Source of the DNA: Pneumocystis sp. 'macacae' | Lineage: Eukaryota > Ascomycota > Pneumocystomycetes > Pneumocystales > Pneumocystaceae | Direction of reading: 5' to 3' | Assembly: GCA_018127085.1 (NCBI GenBank) | Contig: CM030730.1 | Coordinates: forward strand, 213,501-277,500 | DNA: 64,000 nt | Shown here: positions 37,347-50,919 of the stretch, one piece after another | Layout of the letters: each line of letters begins with the position of its first letter | How positions within the stretch are numbered: the stretch's first letter is position 1 | The notes under the pieces: model-generated | Database searches by the model: none | Told to the model about the DNA's origin: nothing | What the model saw: the letters and a program-made list of their open reading frames with translations, nothing else | Translations under genes and position numbers: made by a program

Positions 37347-37876
37347 ATAAACCGAGTTATATCGAATTTTATAAAAATATATTATTTAGATTAATCTTGT
37401 TAAAAAAAAAATAAAAGCAAAAAAATAATAATATGTAGATACGTATGATTTTCTATTCAACAAATGCTAAATATAATGGTTATAATTTTTTGGAATTTAA
37501 AAAATAAATGAAAATAATCATAATTAGAAATCCAACAATAAAAACAAATGTTAGCAAACAGATCATTCTTCTAGAAGAATATTCGAATTGTAAAAGATAC
37601 AAATTCAGCTATTTCTTTTTAACTTTATCTTCGTCGTTGTTTTTTAAAATATATATATGTATCTTACTGTTGAAAATGAGAAACCATTAAAAATATTTCT
37701 TATGAGCTTCTGTACAACAAGGATTGATGAAAGATAGAAAGCATTTAACATTTTAATGATGAATATTTTTTAGAAAAATTTTTATTTAGAAAATGTAGTA
37801 AATTTAATGACAGGATTTATATAAAATTTTTTTAATAAAATACATAATATGTCTAAGGCAAGATGAACACTATATC
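37347..37876. other. Intergenic, convergent uS13m/VID21
   Basis: 530 bases between two 3' ends, AT-rich, with a 60-codon frame at 37508-37690 that resembles no family. Nothing else is supportable. Confidence 0.5.
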
Positions 37877-40800
37877 TTAAGGGGCAGGAGGGTATGATTG
37901 TTGAGATTGAAGAGTATGTTCAAGGATAAGAGGACTAGATCCATGATTTTGAACGGATATTTGTTGATGCTGATTAAGAGATGCAAGACGTCTAGATTCA
38001 GAAGGAATATCGTTTTGTTCAGAGTCAGAGTAAGAGGCTAATTAAAGTTATAAAAAGAAAAATAATAATTTAAGAAAAAACCTGTTTGTTGTATTGTTTG
38101 CGCCTGTGTACGTTGTACTTGCAACAATTGTTGTCGTTGAAGAACCAATTGTTGCATTTGCTCTTGTGATAGGCGAGTGCCTGGTGGTAATCGTAGAACA
38201 GGTGTAATACCAACAGGGTTTGGAGAAGCTTGAGTGGATATAGAAGGACGAACAGATCGTGTAAATCTTAGACCATTAACCATACCAGGAATAGTACGTG
38301 GTATATTCTGTGCACAGTTTTGTGTATTAATTTGAGAATGAACAGATTGCATTTGGGCAATTTGTTGAGGAGTAGGATTCATTCCAGGTAAATTAGATCG
38401 TCCAGAAGACTATTTATATAAGTTTAAGTTCTTTATATACATAAAATACATACACGGGCCTGGTTTTGTAGCGCAAGGGCAACGACTGCATTTCTTTGGC
38501 GAATATATGCTTGGGTAATAACTTGATCTCTTTCGTGTTTAAGCCGTGAAAGATCTAAAGGTGTTGGTGCTGCCATAGACGGCTTGTGAGGTATTCCATG
38601 AGTATCCTGGCCCATAATGTTCACTTTTTTGGACGGGCCCGCTATATTAAAATAAAAAAATATAACATTTAAAACAAAATGTATATTACCATTCAGTTTT
38701 TGAGAAACTTCTCTTTTTTTCATAGTTTTTCTTATAGCATCAAACATATTAAACTGACGTTGCCGTTTAGATTTAATATTTTGTTGACTATTTCCAATAT
38801 CTTTTTTTGAACGAAATACTCCATAGTTACTTGTCTTTGCGTTTTTCAGAATAGGCTCAAGTTTTGCATATGCTGTTTTAGCATAAGGACCAATAAAAGT
38901 AACATTGAAAGCATGGGGATCTAATTGAGCCCATCGTTCAAAACAATCCCATGCAGTTTTCTTTTCCAATGGAGAAACCCACTTTATCGACGGTGTTAAA
39001 GTCTGAGCAACAAATTCCCAATTAAATTGATATTTTGGAAGATAGGTCATTAAAAGATCGTCTTCATCTGAAGTCCATATTGGTTTACGATTTTCAGAAT
39101 TTAATGGCATGTTAGGAGGACGTAATTGTGAAGGATATGATGATTTTTTTCGTAAATTTGATGTTTCTATAAATATTATATAAAATAGGAAAAAATGAAT
39201 ATAGTTACGAGAATTTGAAAGTGAAAAATCATTAATTATAATTTTTTGTTTGTCAGGAATATCATCAGTATCTATAGGAGACATTTCTCGTTTCCTTTTT
39301 TTTAAAAAATTATCAGAATGAGATATTTTAATATGTGATTGTGTATATTTTGAAAGCGGAATAATCATCATTTCTTCTAATGGATCATAATATAATATAT
39401 CTTCAGGTACAGGTGGCTGATAAACAGGAAGTTCTGGTAGTACAGTATTTGAAGAAAGAGAAAAATTTGAAAAAGTAGCAATAATTTTATCCGGAGGAAT
39501 TTCCAATAATTGTACAGCATTTTCTATAATAAATAATGGAGATGGATGTAACATAACAATATTTTTAGAAAAACTATTTTTCATGTTGATTTCCATAATA
39601 TTAGAATCAATATTTCCGTAGTTTTTTTTATCTTGGTTATGTAGATTTTGCTGTGAGTCTAGTTCATTTTTGGATAAATTAGTTGAAAAATTAGGATTAA
39701 TTATGTCATATTTCCTATTTCCTAAAAATAAAGTATAAGAATTAATCAAATCAAAGTTAATGCAAATACCTGTTATGGCTTTCATTCTATGCCATTCTAC
39801 AACCCAATTGGCCATTTGTTTAGCTAAAACTATTTTCCATTTTCTCTCTTCTTTAAAATCAACTTGTAACCATCTCTAAAACTGCTTTTAACTAAAATCA
39901 GAAAGATTATAAGGAATAATACCATTTCATCTAACATAAAATCCCAATGAGCTTTCAATCTATATGGTGTTTTTTGCTTTATCATTTGTCGAAAACTCCA
40001 AGAATTATTTTCTTTTAATTCATTAATACGTTCAAGAACCTTTATAAACCTAGTTTCTATCAATGCAGCATTCCAATCTCGCGTAACAATGATTTTGCTT
40101 GAGCTTTGGATAAGTTTGTACATTGGAATAGCAGATGTTTGTATTAACCATGATAACATATCAATACGATTAGTCTTATTTTGCTGATGATTTAACATAT
40201 ACTTTTGAGTATGCGAGGACATGTAATCTGAATTATGTAAATTCGAACGAGTATTTGTGTGTGGAGAAATTAACTAATAGAGAATTAAAAATATAACAGT
40301 TCTACCAATGATGTTTACTTCTAAATGGTCATCTATTGTTTTGTGTTTTAGTCTTCTAGAAGAACCGCGAGTTATTATTTTTTCAGGATGTTGAGACAAA
40401 ATATTAATTGAAGAATCATCAATTGTTCCAGATGATTTAGAGTCTTTTGATAGATTAGGCAAGTTTTCTCCAGAAAAAACATATGTTTTAAGTGTAGAAG
40501 CATCGAACTTTGAACCGCTAAACTCTATTAACTAGTGCTAGAAGGATATTTTGGCAAAAAACTTCATAAGACTATTTTGAGCCAAAAACATTTTCAATTC
40601 ATCAGACACTGAAATTTTTTCACATATATCTCTTCCAACATCAGGAAAATACTTTTGTAGTGAATATAATATAAAAAGCTCTGTTAATAGATCCCTCTGA
40701 CGTAACTCAATGTCACTTTGCTGCACCTTTTTTTTGATAAAAATTTCTTTACTAGAAGATATATAGTTAATATTGAAAAAAATTCAATAAAAATAAACAT

Positions 40801-40886
40801 AAAAAATATAAAAATATAGCAAAATATTGCACTCACCATAAGTCTTTTCTGGTATTTTCTTCATTTTTAAAGGGATCTATAGACAT
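37877..40886 (-). CDS. vid21: Vid21/Eaf1, scaffold of the NuA4 histone acetyltransferase
   Basis: Platform subunit of NuA4, carrying HSA and SANT domains. Ten exons (40886-40837, 40751-40563, 40517-40306, 40227-39923, 39875-39770, 39721-39209, 39166-38690, 38641-38454, 38409-38082, 38037-37877) give 842 residues, all phases consistent. The HSA domain spans the fourth intron: RLKAHWDFMLDEM then RWLQVDFKEERKWKIVLAKQ. The SANT/Myb repeat is WTSDEDDLLMTYLPKYQFNW ... TAWDCFERW. The C-terminus is Gln-rich. The 78-nt intron 40228-40305 was chosen on phase alone. Three introns (39722-39769, 39167-39208, 38642-38689) have 3n length and no in-frame stop, so 38433-39815 looks like one open frame. A second NuA4 subunit, Eaf7, is encoded at 48.6 kb. 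Confidence 0.92.
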
Positions 40887-41235
40887 TGCTTCCTAGAAAA
40901 AAACTCACTCAAAAATAAACTAAATTTCATATTTTAAAAACCTACTTGTATCTTCTATACATTCCTGATCTTTTTAGAGAATTTCCATATAATTTTATTT
41001 ATATTTGAAGGATTTATAGTTTTTTATATCTTTTAAACTTTTTTTCGTCGTCTGCCCGAAATTTTGCATCAAAAAATAATATACGATATGACATGAAAAC
41101 TAGGTTGACTTGTTAAATAAAATATTAAAGCATTGAGTAATAATATAATTTTGTTTTAAAAATATAAAAATTCCATAATATAATTATCATAAGTACAAAA
41201 AAATAACACTTAAAGCGATAGAATATTTTGATAAA
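40887..41235. other. Intergenic VID21 promoter / MCM3 3' region
   Basis: 349 bases between the VID21 start and the MCM3 stop codon, both genes on the minus strand. AT-rich, with no reading frame of note. Confidence 0.5.
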
Positions 41236-44009
<2,774 letters not shown>

Positions 44010-44190
44010 TTTCTTTAATTTTTGTCATCGATATGTACCAGGGTTACCAAAAAGTTAAAAATAAAACAAGTTTAAAGTTCAAATATGTTAAAAAAGACGC
44101 TTGTTTCAAAATTATATTTTGAAATAAAATCTTTTCTTAAAAATAGAATTTAACATGTTTTAAATGCAAAAATACTAATTGAAAAATATT

Positions 44191-45041
44191 TTATAAAGAT
44201 ATAGAAAGATTAGATATTTGTAATGAATCATCTTTTTGAATTTGCCGAATAGCTCTTTCTAAATGTGTTTTAAAGTCTTGTTGATCTATAATTTTTGATA
44301 TAGTGTAAATTCTAGAAGTATTTAATAGAAGAGTATCATGATTGTTTGTGTTTTGCAAACTAGTTCCATAAACTTTGTCCAAAGACGATGATGCAGATAG
44401 GTTAAAAAGATTGTTTTTTAATAAATAATCGAGATGTTGTGCACCATTAAACGCTATAAAAACAGTTTATCATTAAAGAAATATGTAAAAGCTAGTATGG
44501 CACCTTTCCAATGAGAATATGCTCTAAATAATAAATAAAAACCAGGAATATTCGGGATGATCGGTATTAAAGCCATAGGAAGTGTGAATGGTGCACCAAC
44601 TATAGAAAAGATCATCCATCGTTTATGAAACATTGTTTTCCGTCTAACTAGATCAGAAATAGTAAAAATAACTCTTTCTTGTCCGAAAGACGTAGGATAA
44701 TGAATGGTAACCTCATTTTATTAGTTATTGTTCTTTTTTTCCTTAAAAACATAAAATTATACTTTGTTTTGTATTCCTCTCACTTTATATATTTCGTACA
44801 TTTTTTCGCGAGAAGGGACATTTTTAAGGATCCATTCTTCATATGGGAGTCTGTCGATCATTTGATTTCCAATTTCTACTAATTTTTTCTTCCATTTAGT
44901 CTCTGAGTTTCCCCATTTTCCCCAAAGATTATTAACTTTGTTTGCAAATTTATCAATTAAAGAAATATTGGAAACAATTGGTTTTTGATAACAGTATAAA
45001 AAATGTCGTTTTTTAGTAATTGGAATAATATATAGTTTCAT
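44191..45041 (-). CDS. Mitochondrial K+/H+ exchange-related protein (Mit_KHE1 family)
   Basis: The family is needed for mitochondrial potassium/proton exchange in yeast (Mrs7 and YDL183c-type proteins). Three exons (45041-44784, 44711-44504, 44453-44191) give 242 residues. It opens MKLYIIPITKKRHFLYC, the conserved start of the family, then NLWGKWGNSETKWKKKLVEIG and DRLPYEEWILKNVP. After the 72-nt intron comes a hydrophobic hairpin, MIFSIVGAPFTLPMALIPII, then NIPGFYLLFRAYSHW. The last 70 residues are polar and variable. Assignment is from recognised family segments only. Confidence 0.82.
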
Positions 45042-45365
45042 TTTATTTTATAAAATATTTTATAAAAATTAATATTTTTTCAGATTATTTGCGATAGATA
45101 ATCATATACAAAAAAAAACAATACAAAATATAATGTTTTTACTATATTTTATTATTTTTTATACCTCTGACAGATTATGAAAAATTATGATAATAATATG
45201 ATAATAATATGATAATAATATGATAATAATATGATATTATGATTTATGTTTAAAATATTTATACCTAATATTTTAAATAAAAAGTAAACAGACTGATCAT
45301 TTTTATAAACAAAAAAAAGCTCTCCTAGGCTCAAATGATAACAAATGAGTATAAATACTAAAAGA
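45042..45365. other. Intergenic with 11-nt tandem repeat
   Basis: 324 bases between the KHE-related start codon and the stop codon of the GCP5/6-type gene upstream on the same strand. It is AT-rich and contains the tandem array listed separately. No reading frame is supportable; a 70-codon minus-strand frame at 45185-45397 is low-complexity. Confidence 0.5.
45187..45235. repeat. Tandem array of an 11-nt unit
   Basis: The unit ATGATAATAAT is repeated head to tail with starts at 45187, 45198, 45209, 45220 and 45231, the last copy being partial and diverged. The four full copies appear identical by eye. It lies about 145 bases upstream of the KHE-related gene and is probably polymorphic in copy number. 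Confidence 0.9.
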
Positions 45366-48300
45366 TTAAAGATATTTTGTGCTGAAAAGAGCATCAAGAT
45401 CTATATAAATACCCTTATCGATAGCTAAATAGTGAATCTTTCGAACAAATTTTGTGATAAGTTTAATGAGAGAAGGATATAGTGTATTTGTCATAGAAAT
45501 AAGAGAATTAATATCAAATGTATCTAGATGAGATTGATAATAAAAAAAAGTTTTTGAAAAATTGAGAATAATTGAAAAAATATCTGTAATACTATTAATT
45601 AAAGATACTTGAGATGAAGTAAGAAAACATGAAAAAAGAATATGATCAAGAATGTCTGAATGAAAATGAATCAAAGAAGTAAATACGAATTGAGATAAAT
45701 TAAGCTCAACGTCAATTAAATATTTCTTCAATTTCTGATAATTCAAAGGTAGTACGATATTAAAGATATAGCAAAAAAGTGTATAAATGAAATAATAAGC
45801 ATGAAAACGAAACCCTAAAGTTATTTTAAAATAATCAAGCATTTGTTTATTTGTTTTAATTTCAAATAGTTTTATAACAATATTATTCATTCGTATAAGA
45901 CGTAGTAAAAAGTTTGTTAATTGATCATACTTAGTTAAACAAGAACTCGTTATGATTTCATTTAAAGGAAATGGAGGTGTATAAACGATTTTTAAAAAAT
46001 CAAGTGCTTCTATACCTATATATTTTTAAAAAAAAACATATAACGAAATACTAGAAACAAACTATAAGGATCCTTAATCCGTTTAAGTTTTAATTCATCA
46101 ATTTCTTCAATAAAAAAACTTAATCCTCCCAATAAAGTACTTTCAGTTCCAAATCCTTGTTTACTTAAAAGAAATTCATGTTCAAAGGTATCAACTAAAA
46201 TAGTTCGCAATGCTATTGTTAATTCTGTAGATTTAGGAGGCCATTCGTCTTCAAGTCTTATTTTAGAATTTAATTCTAATGAATATTTATTACGTTCTAA
46301 TGGATAACCAAATAACGCGTATGAAAGATTTAATATGAAAAATCCATCTCCAAACAACTTAGCCTTCCAAAGCAATGTTAAGTGACGTTCTAATTCCACA
46401 TTTTTAAGAAACAATTTTATGATGGCACTATTTACTAAATTAGATTGAACAGTTAATGGTATTATAAAACAATGCATAGATACTAGGTCAATTGGTACTA
46501 TATCTTCCTCTAAATGCTTTGTGTTTATATCTTTATTAAATGGTAGTATATCTTCATTTATAATCTTGCTTTCGAAAAGATTAATTGATTTTTTAATAGA
46601 ATCAACAATTTCCTGTTCTGAATGGTTAAAAAATTCAAATTCGGATTTTTTTTGAGGTTTTTCTATTTTTTCAGAATTTATTGTTCCATCATATTTATTA
46701 AGATTTTCAAATTTCTTAATTTCTGTTTCCATAATTTCTTTATATAGTTTCATTTGCTTAACTAAACTAAAAATATTAACATACTAGATCTTATGAAAAA
46801 TCCTTACTCTTTTATATTTTCCCAATGAAATTTCCATTCCAATTGAATACTTATGCTTTCTTGGTCTATTTCTTTATGTAATATTTTACACAAAGGATGA
46901 GTAGGTTGGATTTTATAAAGAAGTCTAATAAATTTCCCTATATTATAAACATTTTGAAAAAAAGATTTTGGAAGATAATGGCAATGTATATCATCTATCT
47001 TGTTTTTGTTGGTTTAAAATATTAATAAAAATTTTACCTTAAAACATTCATCCAAATTTATATTATTTTCAAAATATTTATTTATTTCATGAATAAAAAA
47101 TCCAGAATTTTTCCTTTCTTTCCATAAATTCGTTTCACTAGGTGTTTTTTTTTGAAAACCAATCCATTGTTCTAGCATTTTTAACCATGGCCAACTTGAA
47201 TACTTAAGTAAAAATCTTGAAATTAATAAAATATTTTTTTTGCCTGTGTATGAATTTTTACATACAAAAGTATATAAAATATTTAATAAATCAATTCCTT
47301 GTTTTATTTCCTGAAAAGGTGGTTCCGGAAACATTTCCAAATCTCTATAACACAAAGAAGCTAACTTTCTTATAGATTCTTCAATATCTATATATTTCTG
47401 AACATAATTTAATAAAAAAAGAGGTTCCTTAATGTTATTTAAATCAGAAACAAAAACATCACTATAATTTTTCAATATTTCTGTAATACAAGAAACAAAT
47501 GCCAAAACACAAGGATCATAATTTCTAAAAATATTAAATTAGTAAATATATTATTATATTTATATTACATTGCATTTTTTTTAATAGAATTAATAAAAAG
47601 CCGAAGCCTAGACGTATGCGTGCCAATACTCATAAAAAAATTAATTATACTTATTTTATTAATTTTTATAAAAAAAGATAAAAATTGCACCTTCGGGTTG
47701 ACTCTTTTGTGCAACCTGAGACTTTTAAATTTTTAATTAATAAAAGAAATCTTAAACGTTTTTCATCCCAAGAAAAAAGAAATGAAGATTCTCCAAGAGA
47801 GAGTAATAAAAGAGACTAAGAATAGTTAGAAAAAATTATTTAATATATAGATCCTACTCTACATAATAAAAATAAATCTATTAATATTCCCGCTTCTTGT
47901 GATGAATAAATATGATTGAGTTTTTTAATTAATAAAAGATCGAATATGTGCATAGATTTTTCTGTCATAAATGGATTTATATATGATTTCAATAATGGAT
48001 TCTTGAATGCATCCCATGTTGTTTGTTTGGGATACTTATTTGGTTAATATAAAATATAAAAAAAAAAAATTACATATAGAATATCATCATCCAACCAAAT
48101 ATCATCAGATTTTCCTTTTTTACCTTCATTGCTATTATTAGGATCCATTGATTTAGCATTAAAAGGTTCATTTATAATATGATCTTTTAATATAACTTTC
48201 TCTGCAATACGGGCAATTAAATCACATCCAAATGGTCCCATATTATATAATTCATTAAATTTCATTTGAAAATATGAATAATTTAAAGATGATGCCTCGC

Positions 48301-48476
48301 ATATCTTTTCTATTTTTTATTTAGATAAATTTTGAATCTAATGCAACAAATTCATTTTTACCATAAAAGTTTATTTGTTTGATCAATTTTGCATTTTTCT
48401 CCAATTTTTTTACAGTTTCTAATTTCTCAATACTATCAAATTTATTCCCAATTTTAAAAAAGCCTTTTTCTTGCAT
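45366..48476 (-). CDS. Gamma-tubulin complex component, GCP5/6 type (Alp16-like)
   Basis: Spc97/Spc98-family protein of the gamma-tubulin ring complex, nucleating microtubules at spindle pole bodies. Nine exons (48476-48362, 48309-48074, 48034-47858, 47815-47691, 47628-47569, 47524-47038, 46998-46808, 46766-46045, 46009-45366) give 918 residues. The GRIP2-type C-terminus shows the family pattern: LERHLTLLWKAKLFGDGFFI, then FLKIVYTPPFPLNEII, KYDQLTNFLLRLIR, and a long amphipathic helical end. The N-terminal half is poorly conserved. The length is nearer to Alp16/GCP6 than to GCP4, but GCP5 cannot be excluded. The last intron (46010-46044, 35 nt, donor GTTATA) is the weakest junction. Confidence 0.8.
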
Positions 48477-48605
48477 ATTTTTGTAAATTTCAGATATTTT
48501 TATTTTTTATCAAACAAATGATGTTGTATTCAGATATTAATTGATTTCACCTTTATTTAATAAAATAAAAAACTCTGAAGTTTTCTTAAAAAACTCAAAA
48601 AATCG

Positions 48606-49435
48606 ATGGAAAATAAGTCCAAAGGACGTGAATGGACTGTTGATGAAGAAATTGCGCTTCTTCGCGCTGTTTGCAAATACCGACCAATTGGTAAGACATA
48701 TAATGGAATACTAAATCAGATAAAAAAAGACTAAAAACAAACTAGGAATACATAAACACTTCCGTATTATATCAATAATGCAAGAAATGAACTCTTTTAT
48801 GATAAGGTCTACTGATATTTGGGAAAAATTGAGGACCTTATATAATCTTGAGCTTTTGGATGAAATTGTACGATGTGTTTTTTTATATTTCTTACATTTT
48901 TTGATATATATGTTTTAGTCAGAACACTTTAGAAGTGGAAAAAGTAACTTAGGGGAGGAAAATTTGGTTCAAGAATCATATTTTACAGAGTTTCTTTTGC
49001 CATGGGAAGAATACGGTGAAATTATGGAAGAGCATAGGAGGGCAAGCAATAGCACATCAACAAGTCCTCCTCATTTGCCCCACGGGGCATATGAAGTGGA
49101 TAGAGGGGCTGAGGAGGGTTCAGAAATTGAAACACTTCAAACAGAAAGTCCAGAACTAGAAGCAACAGATGATGGTTAGTTTTAGAAAGCTTGTTTATTT
49201 AAATATATTAATAGTAATAGATTTTCAATTTTATACAACAAAGAATTCAAAAAAGAAATATCTAGCCTTACGAATTATGCGTCGGATGTCAAAGAAAGCA
49301 GAAAAACAGAATACCTCCGCATTGGAGAAAAATCATTCTTCAAATGCATCTCCTAGCACTCGTGTATCAAGAGCGGAAAAAGCTACACAGAACACAATAT
49401 CAAATATGCGTCGGAGTAATAGATATAAGCGTTAA
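48606..49435 (+). CDS. EAF7: Eaf7, NuA4 histone acetyltransferase subunit (CT20/MRGBP family)
   Basis: NuA4 subunit that pairs with Eaf3 and Eaf5 in yeast. Four exons (48606-48690, 48746-48867, 48919-49174, 49221-49435) give 225 residues. The conserved core reads EWTVDEEIALLRAVCKYRP, GIHKHFRIISIMQEM, and DIWEKLRTLYNLELLDE, followed after the intron by FTEFLLPWEEYGEIM. The C-terminal half is Ser/Glu- then Lys/Arg-rich with no domain. It diverges from the GCP5/6-type gene with 129 bases between the starts. Confidence 0.92.
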
Positions 49436-50101
49436 TGGTTTAACTTGTTAATATATTTTTCAATTTTTAATTTTTGTATAGGGGTTTTATATTTTTAGAA
49501 AACTAAATTGCTTTTTATCTTCATTAAAAAAACAATTTTATTGGTAATTGTTTTAAAGATTTTTAAAATTTGAAAAAAATTTTATTTAACAATTATCAAT
49601 CATCAATTTTAATTTTATTAAATTTAATATATATCTCAAAACGGGAAAATAACAATAACAGTATATTTTTCGTTTATTTTTTTGAAAAATATCTGTTTTT
49701 AGAGTCTTTTTTAAAGTTTTTTAAGGTCTTTTTAAAGCGGTTACTTAAAAACAGTTCATTTTCTAAAATACGAATAAAAAATATTGCATTTGTTTTTTAA
49801 AACGCATCATATGGTTTGTTATTTATTTAATATTGCACATTTTAATTATAAATTAGTTTATTTTTTGAAATTTATTTCTCATTTTTACAGTTTTACAAAA
49901 TAATATTTTTTTTCTATTGTCTAAGCGTAACAAATCGAGAATATCATTATAATTAAGTATTTATACATATTAAATTTTAATTTATATATATACACTTTGT
50001 CGAGATGATCGGCACTTGAAAAACTTTAATTTCAAAAATAAACCTTTATAAAAGAAATAGAAACAAATAATATTTAAAGGGGGTTATTAAGAAGGATTTA
50101 T
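49436..50101. other. Intergenic EAF7-NAM9
   Basis: 666 bases between two plus-strand genes, with long T- and A-runs. A 76-codon frame at 49570-49800 is low-complexity Phe/Ile/Asn/Lys-rich and is not accepted as a gene. Nothing else is seen. Confidence 0.5.
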
Positions 50102-50828
50102 ATGACAGTGAAGTCGTTGAAGCTATTGCAAAAATATGGAAAAATAAGAATGAATTGGTCAAAAGAAAATTTATATAATATGACAAAAAAAACTATTCCA
50201 ATTTACGGAAAAACTCTATATAAACAGATGTGGTCTGCAAAAAGAGAGACTCGTGCATATCATGGTGAAACGCTTCGTGAGCATCAATGGTTACGACTCT
50301 TTAGTATTGGAGAAATAGAAAAGAGAAAAACAAGAGAATTATCAGCAAATAATACCTATTCAATTTTAGAAAGACGGTTAGATACAGTAATTCACCGTGC
50401 ATTATTTGCATCAAGTATTCAACAAGCAAGGCAGATGGTGGTTCATGGGAAAATAAAAGTAAATGGAAAAAAGGTATTTTAAAGTCAAATACGAATTGAA
50501 ACTAATCAATTAGATAACTGATCCAGGATATTTCTTGGAACCTGGGGATATGTTTGATGCTGACGCATCTACTGTTATGAGGAATACGGGCTCTCCTGAA
50601 ATGTTTCAACGTAAATCCTCAAAAAGCATTATACCAAACAAAATTCAACAGTTTATACCGCGACCATATATGGCTCCCTTTGCCTTTGTTCCCGCGTATC
50701 TAGAGGTATCCTATTTAACATGTTCTGGTATATATCTCCGTCATCCTATACTTCAGCCAGGCAAATCAGAAATACCGAGCCCTTTTCCTCCTGGTATTTC
50801 GTGGATTCTTTACTTAATTCTAGACTAA
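50102..50828 (+). CDS. NAM9: Mitochondrial ribosomal protein uS4m (Nam9)
   Basis: Small-subunit mitochondrial ribosomal protein of the S4 family. Exons 50102-50473 and 50514-50828 (40-nt intron) give 228 residues. The N-terminus KIRMNWSKENLYNMTK matches fungal Nam9. The S4 RNA-binding fold follows: ILERRLDTVIHRALFASSIQ, QARQMVVHGKIKVNGKK, and across the intron ITDPGYFLEPGDMF. The fungal C-terminal block is PYMAPFAFVPAYLEV then TCSGIYLRHP and SEIPSPFPP. The final dozen residues, after FPPGISWI, do not obviously match the family, so a further small exon cannot be excluded. Confidence 0.9.
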
Positions 50829-50919
50829 ACATATATATAGAAATTCATTCATTGGTATACAGTTACTATATAAAAAGACGAAAAAGAAATATACGATACA
50901 ACAATAATAAAAAAACAAA

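Noticed and set aside
37508..37690. 60-codon frame between uS13m and VID21
   Set aside because: Low complexity, no family, no upstream promoter context; probably chance.
49570..49800. 76-codon frame between EAF7 and NAM9
   Set aside because: Low-complexity Phe/Asn/Lys-rich translation of AT-rich DNA.
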